The notes: generated from the letters alone by a model not told the origin. 28,033 bases of DNA from Stigonema ocellatum SAG 48.90 = DSM 106950 (GCA_016903675.1 JADQBA010000118.1:1-28033); one strand, 5' to 3'. Counted from the first letter of the stretch, positions 18,667 through 26,943 are shown. Numbers and translations: made by a program.

Positions 18667-19650
18667 TCAATTCTTAACAATGTCTTCAAGTTGACTCAGC
18701 AACTGCTCTAGTTGCTGAGTTTTGTTTGGGTCATTCCAAAGCTGCTGGTTTTTCTTTGCCATCTGGACTGTCAAAGTCAAGCGTTGCTTGAGGCTTACAG
18801 GTTTGGAGGGTGCTTTTGTAGTCTCATTCAATGCTTTAACTCGTTCCTTGATAACGCTTAGGCTAAGAGAATGGCTTATTGATTCTTCTAAGAGGTTTTG
18901 TCGGGCATCTTCGTCTTTAACACTGGCAATTAAAATGCCTTTAGTGTAATGAATTTGACCCTGACGAATAGCATTCAAGATATCTACCGGTTTTTTGAGC
19001 AGAGGAAGTCGAGTGGCGACGAACGATTGCCAAGTGATGCGCCCGAAGGAATCAAATATCTGTTGAACTTGTTCAGCTTCTTGACTAACCAAAACGTTTT
19101 GGTTAGTGGTTCCTTTCGTAGCGTTATTCATCCGATAGAGAAAACTGACAACTTCTTCCGTGTCATATCCCAGTTGAATAGACAGCCACCGCAGGGTATT
19201 ATCTAACTCCTCTAAAGCACTGAAATCTCGGCGATTTGTATTTTCCGAAATGGCAGCATGGAAAGCGGTATGGTCATCCCAATCAAAAATCTTGACGGGA
19301 ACAGTATCCAGTCCCACAATTGCTGCGGCTTTTAAGCGACGAAGTCCTGCTACCAGTTCATATTTCCCTGACTGACTGGGGTGGGGGCGAACCCACAAAG
19401 GAGAACGAATGCCGTTGGGCTTGATATCATTGAGCGCCCATTTTTGTAGCTCTTCTGGATCATAATAATGTCTGACTGGCTTGCCGTCTGGAACAAATGT
19501 AAATGTGCAAACAATCGAGGTGCATTTAATCAGTTGTTCTTTCAAGACTGCTGCTGCTTGGATAATTTTCTCAGTAGTCCTTTGCCCAAAGACGAAGCTC
19601 AGTTCTTCGTTACTGGAAATGGCATCTTTGAGTTGTCTTCGATTACTCAT
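18667..19650 (-). CDS. parB: ParB-family partition protein
   Basis: 327 residues. The N-terminal ParB/Srx-like nucleotide-binding domain shows GIRSPLWVRPH, YELVAGLRRLKAAAIVG and the box ISENTNRRDFSALEE. A helix-turn-helix region follows around SFGRITWQSFVATRLPLL. The C-terminal third is helical and rich in Gln and Leu, suited to dimerisation. ParB proteins load at a parS site and interact with ParA. Its ATG overlaps the parA stop by four bases (ATGA), so the two are one operon. A perfect 22-bp palindrome lies inside the gene at 19085-19106, and a 118-bp stretch of it recurs at 23332. Confidence 0.9.
   Translation of the reverse strand: MSNRRQLKDAISSNEELSFVFGQRTTEKIIQAAAVLKEQLIKCTSIVCTFTFVPDGKPVRHYYDPEELQKWALNDIKPNGIRSPLWVRPHPSQSGKYELVAGLRRLKAAAIVGLDTVPVKIFDWDDHTAFHAAISENTNRRDFSALEELDNTLRWLSIQLGYDTEEVVSFLYRMNNATKGTTNQNVLVSQEAEQVQQIFDSFGRITWQSFVATRLPLLKKPVDILNAIRQGQIHYTKGILIASVKDEDARQNLLEESISHSLSLSVIKERVKALNETTKAPSKPVSLKQRLTLTVQMAKKNQQLWNDPNKTQQLEQLLSQLEDIVKN
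19085..19106. promoter_or_regulatory. Perfect 22-bp palindrome in parB, possible parS site
   Basis: The half-site CTAACCAAAAC is followed at once by its exact reverse complement. The same 22 bases recur at 23427-23448 in a parB fragment, and the half-site alone lies 7 bases before the parA start. parS sites of ParB proteins are palindromes and often lie in or near parAB. The assignment is inference. Confidence 0.5.
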
Positions 19651-20333
19651 GATTCAGATTCAAATAATTTCAAAGCTTCTGTAAAAATTTTGGTATAAGC
19701 ACTTGCAGCAGCTTTGGAAGCAACTCCATTCATGCGAAAGACGGTACTACCTTGTCCTGGTGCATCTTTGATGCATTGACGTTCAGGGAGGGTGGTATTC
19801 AGCAACGGGATGAAACAACTTTGCAAAGCTTCTCTTGCTTCTCGCAGTAAAATAGTGTTGTCTTTAACTGCATTGAGATAAATAGCTGCAATAGGGGCAC
19901 CTCCCCGGATCTCCTTTGCCTGACGCACGAACTGTACAATTTTACCTGTACTCGCTAAGTCGATCATGGAGTCTCGACAAGGGATGAGTACTAGATTGGA
20001 GCGGATTAAAATTGCTTTGGTGACTTCCGATGCATTTCCAGGTCCATCCACCACCACGACATCGTACTCCGATGCCAATAAAGGAAGTTCATCAAACAAA
20101 AGCTCTGGATCGCTGATCACCTTGTAAACTAGCCCCAAATCTTTCACCCAACTAGATGAACTTTGTTGACCATCCGCGTCAACTAAGATAGTAGAACGCC
20201 CTTGGTGAGTAAACCAATCAGCCGCATGAACAGCTCCTGTTGATTTACCTGCCCCTCCTTTCTGGTTAGCGAATGCTAAAATGAGCGGAAGTTTCCAAGG
20301 TACAGCAGATTTCGTAGACTTAGATTTTGGCAT
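19647..20333 (-). CDS. parA: ParA-family partition ATPase
   Basis: 228 residues from the ATG at 20333 (MPKSKSTKSA); a TTG at 20348 is a weaker start. It carries the deviant Walker A KGGAGKST (residues 25-32), with the signature Lys, in LAFANQKGGAGKSTGAVHAA, the switch VDADGQQSSSSWV and Walker B DVVVVDGPGN. There is no N-terminal helix-turn-helix, so it is the short type. ParA dimers on the nucleoid move ParB-bound DNA. It overlaps parB by four bases. The sequence before the start holds the half-site CTAACCAAAAC, a possible operator. Confidence 0.92.
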   Translation of the reverse strand: MPKSKSTKSAVPWKLPLILAFANQKGGAGKSTGAVHAADWFTHQGRSTILVDADGQQSSSSWVKDLGLVYKVISDPELLFDELPLLASEYDVVVVDGPGNASEVTKAILIRSNLVLIPCRDSMIDLASTGKIVQFVRQAKEIRGGAPIAAIYLNAVKDNTILLREAREALQSCFIPLLNTTLPERQCIKDAPGQGSTVFRMNGVASKAAASAYTKIFTEALKLFESES

Positions 20334-20340
20334 AGGGAAC

Positions 20341-20351
20341 CTAACCAAAAC
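20341..20351. promoter_or_regulatory. Half-palindrome in front of parA, possible operator
   Basis: CTAACCAAAAC is an exact copy of one half of the palindrome in parB. It is followed by a degenerate second half (AGATGGTTTG). It lies 7 bases before the parA start codon, where bound protein would block translation or early transcription. Confidence 0.45.
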
Positions 20352-20850
20352 AGATGGTTTGATGATACCATTGAATTGGCAAACTTTTACAATACTCTAG
20401 AAAGAAAGAGGTTGTGGGTTAAAACCTAGACACTCATTGACCTGAGTTCGACGTAAGCCCCTAACAGGCGCAAAGAGCACCTGTTAAGCATGAAAGAAAC
20501 ACATTCAGCAACAAAGGTAGGTAGTGGTGTGGTGGGTTTATACCCGAATGGCACTAAGTTAAGATACAGCCCTTGCCCTGACTGGTTCCCAGCCTGGAGG
20601 CTGGGAACCCATTCTGGGAGGCTCCGCCTCCAGTGGCTTGACGAGAGGCAGAGCCTCTCGGAATACATTCCCAGTCTTACTCCCTTCCCGCTAGAAGATT
20701 ACCAAAAATGTTTTATAAAAAATACAAAAATATTACAATTAAGTTGTCTCGTTTTTACAATTAATTAAAACGAGGTGAATGTATACTTGTTTAATAAAAT
20801 TTCTTAATAAAGAACTACGATTCTAGTCTAAAATGATATAATTTTGTTCG
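20352..20850. repeat. Repeat-rich spacer with hairpins
   Basis: Holds a 47-bp sequence (20499-20545) repeated at 23037-23083 with one mismatch. It also holds a perfect hairpin GGTTCCCAGCC / GGCTGGGAACC (20583-20608), the smaller stems GGAGGCTCCGCCTCC and GAGAGGCAGAGCCTCTC, and a 35-bp sequence (20669-20703) found inverted at 22989-23023. These are typical intergenic repeats of Nostocales. No gene is convincing. Confidence 0.6.
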
Positions 20851-21046
20851 ACAAATGCTCAGAATTATTAATTCTGATATACAATTAGCCAACCAAAAAT
20901 GCAAAAAATGTACTGTTCCCCAACACGACAAAGGCGATGTCGCTCTGCGCTTGAAGACAGGCGATCGCGCTCACAATCTTATAGATTACTTCCAGAATGA
21001 ATTTAGTAGAATGAGTATTGAACACCCAAAATTTATAAACTATAAA

Positions 21047-22174
21047 TTAAGTTGAAACAACTTGAGAGAAAATGTGTTGAATGATGTTTTGAATTTGTTG
21101 TGGTGTCTGAAGATGAAAATGCTGAAAATAGTTTTCTAATTTCTCTCGTACTTGTTGAATGTTTGCGCCTAGCGGCAGATGATGTAAAAGTTGGAGTCTC
21201 ACCAGATGAATGATATATTCTGCTAAATTGAAATCTGGAGAATAGGCAGGAGTATGTATAAACTCTACGGTAATTCTGTCATGAATTTTTAAATTTATCA
21301 GATGAAATTGTAGTTGAGTTTTCATTTTTTGTTTATGGGTAGAATTATTATCCAAAATTACACTTAGCTTTTTTACTCCCTGTTTAACACAGTCGCTTGC
21401 AAGTAAAGCAAAGTAATTAGATACATCTTCGGTTTTTGATTTTTCTGTTAATTTTAAATATTCTTCGCCTGTTACAGCATCTACTGCAATCATTCCATTT
21501 AATTTATTCCTACGTCCTTTTTCGTTGCTTGGAACCTGAGGACGTGTATTTTTTTCTGCCCACCCATAAAATATACTTGGACGGTCATACACTGCAAATT
21601 CGTCAAAAAATACTATTTTTTCTTTTTCTTGTTTCAATTCTAGTTTTTTTTTTAAAGTTGACACGAATATCTTTTGTTGCTCTTCATCTGCATTATCATA
21701 GTCTCGATGTGCTTTTTGATATGATAACTTCAATTCATCTAATATTTCATATATTCGTGTTGTTTTTAACTGAATCCCCCAACGGGACTCTATCACACTA
21801 CTAATAATTTTACCTGTCCATATATTTCTATCTATGCCATAGTCTGTCGGTCTTTCTTCTAATAACATTCGTTTTAGCTCTAACCGTTGTTCCCAACTTA
21901 ATCTAGACGGTACTTGATGAGTAATCCCTTTCACTAATTCATCCAATCCACCGGAGAAAAATTTCTCTATCCAAGTTGATAATGTTTTGTAACTACAACC
22001 TATAATTTCTGAAACCTCTGTTCTATTTTTACCCTCACACAGATATTTAATCGCTAATAATCTTTTTCTTACATAATCTTTTTGGTACTTGTAGTATAAC
22101 TTTTGCCACAAGTCTAAGTCTAGTTGACGAGTCTCTAGCTGGAATGTTCGGTTTATTACATATTCACCCATCAT
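21047..22174 (-). CDS. IS630-family transposase
   Basis: 375 residues, full length. The N-terminal part has two helix-turn-helix regions (RTEVSEIIGCSYKTLSTWIE and a second near 100-150). The DDE catalytic core shows Asp in IVFFDEFAVYDRP, Asp in LSVILDNNSTHKQKMK and Glu in AYSPDFNLAEYIIHLVR. IS630/Tc1-mariner enzymes insert at TA dinucleotides. The gene seems intact. I could not settle the terminal inverted repeats. A decayed copy of its 5' end is at 22911-23003. Confidence 0.9.
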   Translation of the reverse strand: MMGEYVINRTFQLETRQLDLDLWQKLYYKYQKDYVRKRLLAIKYLCEGKNRTEVSEIIGCSYKTLSTWIEKFFSGGLDELVKGITHQVPSRLSWEQRLELKRMLLEERPTDYGIDRNIWTGKIISSVIESRWGIQLKTTRIYEILDELKLSYQKAHRDYDNADEEQQKIFVSTLKKKLELKQEKEKIVFFDEFAVYDRPSIFYGWAEKNTRPQVPSNEKGRRNKLNGMIAVDAVTGEEYLKLTEKSKTEDVSNYFALLASDCVKQGVKKLSVILDNNSTHKQKMKTQLQFHLINLKIHDRITVEFIHTPAYSPDFNLAEYIIHLVRLQLLHHLPLGANIQQVREKLENYFQHFHLQTPQQIQNIIQHIFSQVVST

Positions 22175-22229
22175 CTTCCCTCGCTACCTCTTGTAACACT
22201 TTCTTCTTACATTATAGGTAATCTTCCAG

Positions 22230-22530
22230 CAGAAAGAGAGCAATTTCTCCCATATATTACAATACTACATAAAGGAAATGTTTGGCTATTGCTATGCCAA
22301 TTATTGGCTACACAAGAGATTTCATGGTGTAGGGAAAATAAATTTTAAAATGAAATTATGCTCTAAGTATTTTACTAAAAAGTCTTATTTTATAAGTAAA
22401 GTTTCCGAAAAATAGTTGTGAATTTATTACATTACTTTTAGTTTAAGTCTAGTTTTTACGCACAAGCGTAAACGTAACTAAAACGTTTTTAAATGAATGT
22501 TTTTACGAAGTAAAAACATCCTTGTTCCCC
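22230..22530. other. AT-rich spacer with one hairpin
   Basis: No gene is seen. TGTTTTTAC (22498-22506) and GTAAAAACA (22510-22518) form a perfect 9-bp stem with a 3-base loop. Confidence 0.4.
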
Positions 22531-22708
22531 GTTCCCTTCTTAAATAAACTTACACCAATAACAAATTCTTTAAAAAATTCTTGTCGTAAAGTTTTGTTTT
22601 CGTTCACGATCGCCCCCGTGGTCGGGCGCGTATTTTCGCTTCGGTCTTCTGGATGGGTAAAGGTTGCCCAGAAGGAAGCACTTATTTGACCCAACCCCCA
22701 CCAGTGAT

Positions 22709-22850
22709 TGGTGCAACTGGGGAAGATTAGGCGGCTTTTCGGAGTGCAGGCGTGCGGGCTACGACAATCTAGATTTCTAATACTAGGTTTTGGTAGCCCG
22801 TACCAGGCATCGCCTAATAAGCGCGTAGCGTTCCCCAGTTGCGTCACTTA
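22709..22850. repeat. Imperfect foldback element
   Basis: GTGCAACTGGGGAA at 22709-22722 pairs imperfectly with TTCCCCAGTTGCGTCAC (about 22833-22849). Further in, GTGCGGGCTAC pairs with GTAGCCCGTAC and AGGCG with CGCCT. The minus strand is open here for 114 codons, but the product is low in complexity and follows the repeat, so I do not call a gene. Confidence 0.55.
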
Positions 22851-22910
22851 CCCGAATGTACGGATACAAAGTTTTTACTACACGTCCAAGTCTAACTGGC
22901 GATCGCATAG

Positions 22911-23003
22911 TTGAAATGTTCGGTTTGTTGCATATTCACCCGCAATGCTACCCTCGTCACACTTATGTAATCTTTCTCCTACATTATAGGTAATCTTCTA
23001 GCG
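22911..23003 (-). pseudogene. Relic of the 5' end of a second IS630-family copy
   Basis: GAATATGCAACAAACCGAAC and the following bases match the start of the transposase at 22174 (GEYVINRTFQL against GEYATNRTFQL). Upstream sequence CTACATTATAGGTAATCTTC also matches the IS630 leader near 22208-22227. Only the first dozen codons and the upstream end remain. Confidence 0.7.
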
Positions 23004-23145
23004 GGAAGGGAGTAAGACTGGGAACGAGGCTACACAACACATTCAGCCACAAAGGTAGGTAGTGGTGTGGTGGGTTTATACCCTCCTAGCGTCCACGATC
23101 CTAATTTTGTTTTTGGTAAGTGCAGAGGAACTCTTAGGCTCTACG

Positions 23146-23280
23146 TTTACAGTCCGGTGAACAGGGTACACAGTCCGGTCAACAGTTCGGTTTACAGGGT
23201 CAACAGTCCGGGATAGATTGATGAACAGTTCCGTTTACATCGGTGAACAGTCCGGTGAACAGTTCCGTTTACATCGGTGA
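23146..23280. repeat. Array of 12-mers (TNAACAGTYCGG)
   Basis: At least ten units of about 9 to 12 bases, such as TGAACAGTCCGG, TCAACAGTTCGG and TTTACAGTCCGG, follow each other. A 25-bp composite is repeated exactly at 23222-23246 and 23256-23280. Arrays of this make near partition genes can be iterons or centromere sites. A parB fragment begins 51 bases further on. Confidence 0.6.
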
Positions 23281-23331
23281 GATGAGAGAGCAAAACGCAT
23301 TATACCTGCCTTGGGTGAAAAAAAGATTTTC

Positions 23332-23449
23332 GTTTTTTGAGCAGAGGAAGTCGAGTGGCGACGAAGGATTGCCAAGTGATGCGCCCGAAGGAATCAAATA
23401 TCTGTTGAACTTGAAGAGCCTCTTGGCTAACCAAAACGTTTTGGTTAGT
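23332..23449 (-). pseudogene. Fragment of a second parB gene
   Basis: 118 bases match 18990-19107 of parB with six substitutions and no gap (about 95%). On the minus strand it reads TNQNVLVSQEALQVQQIFDS, then FGRITWQSFVATRLPLLKK, so it covers the helix-turn-helix region. It contains the same 22-bp palindrome (23427-23448), unchanged. Similarity stops sharply on both sides. Either it is a copy of a related plasmid's parB or a segment retained for its site. Confidence 0.85.
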
Positions 23450-23511
23450 AACGTAAGTTTTCGGCAAACCCTCTATGAGTACCTGAAGAAAATTCAGGAA
23501 TTAACCTGAAG

Positions 23512-23532
23512 CCCCGACGAATTTAGTCGGGG
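23512..23532. terminator. Hairpin after the ssb-like operon
   Basis: CCCCGAC / GTCGGGG with a 7-base loop, extended by GAAG / CTTC with a small bulge, lies just after the minus-strand stop at 23541. No long T-run follows, so termination is likely but not certain. Confidence 0.5.
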
Positions 23533-23540
23533 TACTTCAC

Positions 23541-23960
23541 CTAGAATGGGGGTGATTGATCTAAGTCTTCACCCGTTGAAGTAATCTTATCTTCAAGCAA
23601 TTCCTTAGCAAATTCGGGGGTTTCGGATGAATGAGGGTTGCTAGTAGTCTGGACTAGTTCGCTGATTGGTTCTTCTGATACAAAGTTTCTGATTACAAGC
23701 GTGGCAATCTTTTCCTTGTAGTTTTCTCTTATATCAACCTGCTGGTCAATAAACCCTTCCGCCGTACCGTGTACACCTACCCCTTTTTCGTTGATGATGA
23801 CGGCGGGTGTGCCCTTGGAACGGTAGGGTATTTCATCAGCGACAACTCCCTCTCTCCCCCTGTAGTAGAATTCGGCAATTCCGAACGCAATCAAACTTCC
23901 TTCTTTGTCATGGGTTTGATTTACAGATTTGATTCGTACAGTACTAGTAGCATTAATCAT
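23541..23960 (-). CDS. SSB-like OB-fold protein with acidic C-terminal tail
   Basis: 139 residues. The first 95 (VRIKSVNQTHDKEGSLIAFG, VADEIPYRSKGTPAVIINEK, GVGVHGTAEGFIDQQ, KEKIATLVIRNF) follow the spacing of strands in single-stranded DNA-binding proteins, though identity to them is low. A flexible acidic linker then ends in EDLDQSPPF, close to the DDDIPF-type tip through which SSB recruits repair and replication proteins. It follows ssb by 73 bases on the same strand and probably shares its transcript. The OB fold is inferred; the tail is directly visible. Confidence 0.5.
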   Translation of the reverse strand: MINATSTVRIKSVNQTHDKEGSLIAFGIAEFYYRGREGVVADEIPYRSKGTPAVIINEKGVGVHGTAEGFIDQQVDIRENYKEKIATLVIRNFVSEEPISELVQTTSNPHSSETPEFAKELLEDKITSTGEDLDQSPPF

Positions 23961-24033
23961 GTTCGTGTGGTTTGTAAATTTAGTAGGTGGTTTTTCGCCT
24001 ACGACGAATACTGTGTAGACGAAAAGTGCTTTT

Positions 24034-24441
24034 CTAGAAATTGGCGTTAGCGATCAGCAATGCTTGTGCCCCTTGGGCGATCGCCATACCGTTTGGTGTA
24101 GAGGTAGATGTAGATTCTTCTCTACGGGGTGAACCCAACAACTCAATGGCGTTGATGGTAATTACGGGTTTTTGTCGCATAGTGCCAGAATTTTTATCTG
24201 CCCAGCGATCAAACCCAAACTCACCTGTTATCGCAACCTGAGTTCCTTTACGAACGTAGTTACCGATAACTTCTGCTTGATTACCCCATGCTACAAGGTC
24301 AAACCAAAGGGCTTGTTCGCTTCTATAGGGTGGTCTGACAGCGATGCTAATACTAGCTTTAACCGCACCTGACTCAAAGTACTTTAGCTCTGGGTCTTGT
24401 CCGCATCTGCCAACTAGCATGGTCTTGTTAATATAGTTCAT
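24034..24441 (-). CDS. ssb: Single-stranded DNA-binding protein (SSB), tail missing
   Basis: 135 residues from the ATG at 24441 (MNYINKTMLVGRCGQDPELK); an earlier start would add 14 residues without homology. The OB fold is clear: LVGRCGQDPELKYFESGAV, SISIAVRP, WFDLVAWGNQAEVIGNYVRKG, VAITGEFGFDRWADKNSG and VITINAIELLG. It coats single-stranded DNA during replication and repair, and plasmids often carry their own. The C terminus is short and ends ALLIANANF, with no acidic DDIPF-type tip; the next gene downstream has one. A HIP1 site lies in the tail region (24078-24085), so the end may have been altered. Confidence 0.9.
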   Translation of the reverse strand: MNYINKTMLVGRCGQDPELKYFESGAVKASISIAVRPPYRSEQALWFDLVAWGNQAEVIGNYVRKGTQVAITGEFGFDRWADKNSGTMRQKPVITINAIELLGSPRREESTSTSTPNGMAIAQGAQALLIANANF

Positions 24442-24721
24442 AACGCAAGAATTGATTGACTTTTTTTCTGACTGCGTTAGCAAAAGTTCTTTCAGGATTT
24501 ATCACTTCGACGAGTTGTTTTTTACTCCACACTCATAGGTGGTTTTTCTTCATCCTTGTTTTTCCTAAAATCGTGGTTTTTACCAAGGGATCGAAAGTTA
24601 CCCTGTGCTATGGTGGTATGGCTATAAGTGCTATTTATGCGACAAATATACTTAAATATTTATGTCTGAATATCTTCTCCTGAAGCGAGTAAATATTTGT
24701 AAGCTGATTCTTCTGGCTTTG

Positions 24722-25867
24722 ATGTGGATACAATCTGATGAGGATAGCCAAAGCCAACTTGCTCCTGACTATTCATCTCCCTTACAGGTAGAAAATCTAA
24801 CCTGGCTAGGAGAAACATATGTAGGAGAGGATGTTGAGCATTTTTGTGATGTTTCCAACACCGTTAGGATAGGCGTGTGGGGAGAGATTTTAGAACAGAA
24901 GTTGGTAGACCTGATTGCTGATTTACCGACTTGTTTGCATGATGCGTCATGGTATGCGCTGCTGGCAATTACTATGATGCTGGTAGATAAAGAACTAGAC
25001 CGGGTGTACGTACATCAACAAGATGAGTGTTTTGCACGGGCGATCGCGCTTGAGAGTTTGGCAGAATTGAGTGATTCTTATTTAGCCAAAGGTCATCCTT
25101 ATTTAGATTTTCCTTTATCGTTAGAAGAAGCTAAATCTCTACTACCAGTTGATAGAAAGCAAGAGTTAGAAGTCGAGCTAGAAAAATTTATTATTAACAC
25201 TTATAAAGATGATTTTGAACATGATTTTGAAGATGATGCACCGCATATTAGTCAATTTCCAAGAGACTATTTGAAAGAGATTCTAAAAGACTTTTTTGCT
25301 AATTCTGACTGGCGAGGCGATATTAACCAAGAGGCAGTTGCACAACTGCAAGAAAAGTACGGACCGAAATATTCTCAAGCTGCATATTCGGTTCAAACTG
25401 AGGGTTATGAACGTTGGGGTTATACCCTTGTTTTTCTCAAGCAGTTTATAGGTCTAGATTCTAGTTTTATAGAAAGTAAGAGTGATTTATTTGTTGAAGA
25501 TGAATCTCAGGAGACTGATTTACCTGAATACTTTCGTATTAAGTCCCATCTTGCGCGTTGGCAAGACCGAAAGGTTGTTCTACCCCAGTTGGTACAGACC
25601 TTGGTTTACTTTTTACTAGTAGGAGAAAATTATCATCCCAGTCATATGTCAGATTTAATGCGTATCCCAGCTTCTTCGCGGGTGATATCTAGTTTGCAAG
25701 CTTGTTTGGGTGTAGCTGCTTATAGGAGTGGTTATTATATGGCTGCAACTAAAATTCCTGAATCAGAAGTCGGTCGAAACTGGCTCTTAGATAAAGCTTT
25801 CCCTAACCTGCGTGATTTTTACCAGTGTGGTCAGTTAGCAGGAAAGGATATTAAGATTGGGTTGTAA
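24722..25867 (+). CDS. Protein of unknown function, acidic
   Basis: 381 residues from the ATG at 24722 (MWIQSDEDSQ). An in-frame ATG at 24662 would add 20 residues including a hydrophobic stretch (VNICKLILLAL). No ribosome-binding sequence decides between them. I recognise no family. The middle is strongly acidic (DDFEHDFEDDAPHISQFP, near 170), with many helices predicted by eye and no clear nucleotide-binding or metal motif. It is divergent from ssb and has codon use like the other accessory genes, including HIP1 sites. Secretion is possible only with the upstream start. Confidence 0.7.
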   Translation: MWIQSDEDSQSQLAPDYSSPLQVENLTWLGETYVGEDVEHFCDVSNTVRIGVWGEILEQKLVDLIADLPTCLHDASWYALLAITMMLVDKELDRVYVHQQDECFARAIALESLAELSDSYLAKGHPYLDFPLSLEEAKSLLPVDRKQELEVELEKFIINTYKDDFEHDFEDDAPHISQFPRDYLKEILKDFFANSDWRGDINQEAVAQLQEKYGPKYSQAAYSVQTEGYERWGYTLVFLKQFIGLDSSFIESKSDLFVEDESQETDLPEYFRIKSHLARWQDRKVVLPQLVQTLVYFLLVGENYHPSHMSDLMRIPASSRVISSLQACLGVAAYRSGYYMAATKIPESEVGRNWLLDKAFPNLRDFYQCGQLAGKDIKIGL

Positions 25868-25971
25868 ATTTTATTTTTTATTGCGAGTGAATCACCCCGG
25901 CGCTTCGGAGTTGCGTTAAGAACGCATTTGGCAGAAACTCCTCTAAATGTTCCACTCGCTGCACTACCGCT

Positions 25972-26001
25972 TTACTGAAACACAATAGCTCAAGCTACAA
26001 T
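25972..26001 (+). promoter_or_regulatory. Possible promoter of the toxin-antitoxin pair
   Basis: TTACTG (25972-25977) and TACAAT (25996-26001) are 18 bases apart. The start codon of the antitoxin gene follows 44 bases after the -10. Confidence 0.4.
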
Positions 26002-26045
26002 GAGACGAAACTCCAAACTACCACCAAGGTGTTAATACCTGTAAG

Positions 26046-26312
26046 ATGGACATTCAAAGGGTTTTACGTGACCGACGAATTATTCACTCCGATCCAGAGA
26101 TTATGAGTGGAACTCCAGTCTTTGTTGGAACACGAGTTCCATTGCAAACCTTTTTTGACTACCTCGAAGGTGAAGCAGGCTTAGCCGAATTTCTAGAAGA
26201 TTTCCCACACTTGCAGGCTCAGGTATTGCTAGTTTTGGAAGTGATTGCAAAAGCAATGCTGGATCAGGAGCGAACCGCCCGTGCTCCCAAATGTTTGATG
26301 AAAATTTGTTGA
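26046..26312 (+). CDS. DUF433 antitoxin
   Basis: 88 residues. The conserved core IIHSDPEIMSGTPVFVGTRVP, LQTFFDYLEGEAGLAEFLED and FPHLQAQ is that of DUF433 proteins, small helical DNA-binding antitoxins. The gene overlaps the next by 22 bases, as usual for this pair. It probably represses its own operon. The last residues KCLMKIC are read in a different frame from the toxin start ATGTTTGATGAA. Likely functional. Confidence 0.85.
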   Translation: MDIQRVLRDRRIIHSDPEIMSGTPVFVGTRVPLQTFFDYLEGEAGLAEFLEDFPHLQAQVLLVLEVIAKAMLDQERTARAPKCLMKIC

Positions 26313-26650
26313 GCAAGAAACTAAAAAAGCCACTTGTGGATGCAGGACACTTGGTGAAAAATGTGGAGGAGATGGGTTGGCGCGGTGTAAAAGACCGAGA
26401 ACTTTTAGCTCTAGCAGAGGCACATCCCTTTGATGTGTTTATTACAGCGGATAAGAACTTGCCATACCAACAAAATTTGCGTGGTCTTACGTTACAAGTT
26501 GTAGTGCTGGATGCCTTGAGTACGCGCCCGGATTACCTGCTACCATTAATTACTCAAATTAACGGTTTGCTACAATCTTTAGCTCCTGGCTCCGTTACTT
26601 TGATTAACGATGCAGGAGTTGTAACGCCTTTCAACCCAGGTAGCGGATAG
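26291..26650 (+). CDS. DUF5615 PIN-like toxin
   Basis: 119 residues. The start MFDENLLSKKLKKPLVDAGH, then EMGWRGVKDRELLALAEAHP, then FDVFITADKNLPYQQNL match the DUF5615 family of PIN-like ribonucleases (acidic residues D3, E4 and D in ITADKNL). It pairs with DUF433 antitoxins. The usual short leader MKIL is missing: the first codon is right at FDENL, which may weaken the fold. Toxicity is inferred. Confidence 0.85.
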   Translation: MFDENLLSKKLKKPLVDAGHLVKNVEEMGWRGVKDRELLALAEAHPFDVFITADKNLPYQQNLRGLTLQVVVLDALSTRPDYLLPLITQINGLLQSLAPGSVTLINDAGVVTPFNPGSG

Positions 26651-26748
26651 TGATGCACTAATTCATGGAAATTCTCCCCCTTACCCTATCGCCCTTCATA
26701 TGAAGAATTTTCTTAGCATAGCAATCCTATTTGAATTCCAAACTGATC

Positions 26749-26783
26749 AGAAACCCGGTTTCGCACTTATTTACCGGGTTTCT
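26749..26783 (+). terminator. Hairpin after the toxin-antitoxin operon
   Basis: AGAAACCCGGT (26749-26759) and ACCGGGTTTCT (26773-26783) form a perfect 11-bp stem with a 13-base loop. It lies about 100 bases after the toxin stop and no T-run follows; it is also a common cyanobacterial repeat. Confidence 0.5.
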
Positions 26784-26943
26784 CCGTGTTCGCGAATCAT
26801 TTACTCATATCTTGCACCTGACAAAAAGAATCCGTATTAACCGAAAACAAGAGAATAAAAGTAACATCTAAAAATTGAACTTCTAATTTAGATACTTGTA
26901 TATAAAACCACATTCTTTAATAGAATATCTACGCAGGACATAT

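Noticed and set aside
18949..19206. Plus-strand ORF whose product resembles that of the plus-strand ORF at 23243-23509 (FFEQRKSSGDE...)
   Set aside because: Both are antisense to parB or its fragment; the likeness is fully explained by the shared parB DNA.
20855..21055. 66-codon ORF MLRIINSDIQLANQKCKKC on the plus strand
   Set aside because: No family, no ribosome-binding sequence, a HIP1 site and repeat-like sequence inside; it overlaps the end of the IS630 transposase gene. Probably spacer or IS flank.
22503..22847. 114-codon minus-strand ORF
   Set aside because: It follows a foldback repeat, has unusual composition and no homology that I can see.
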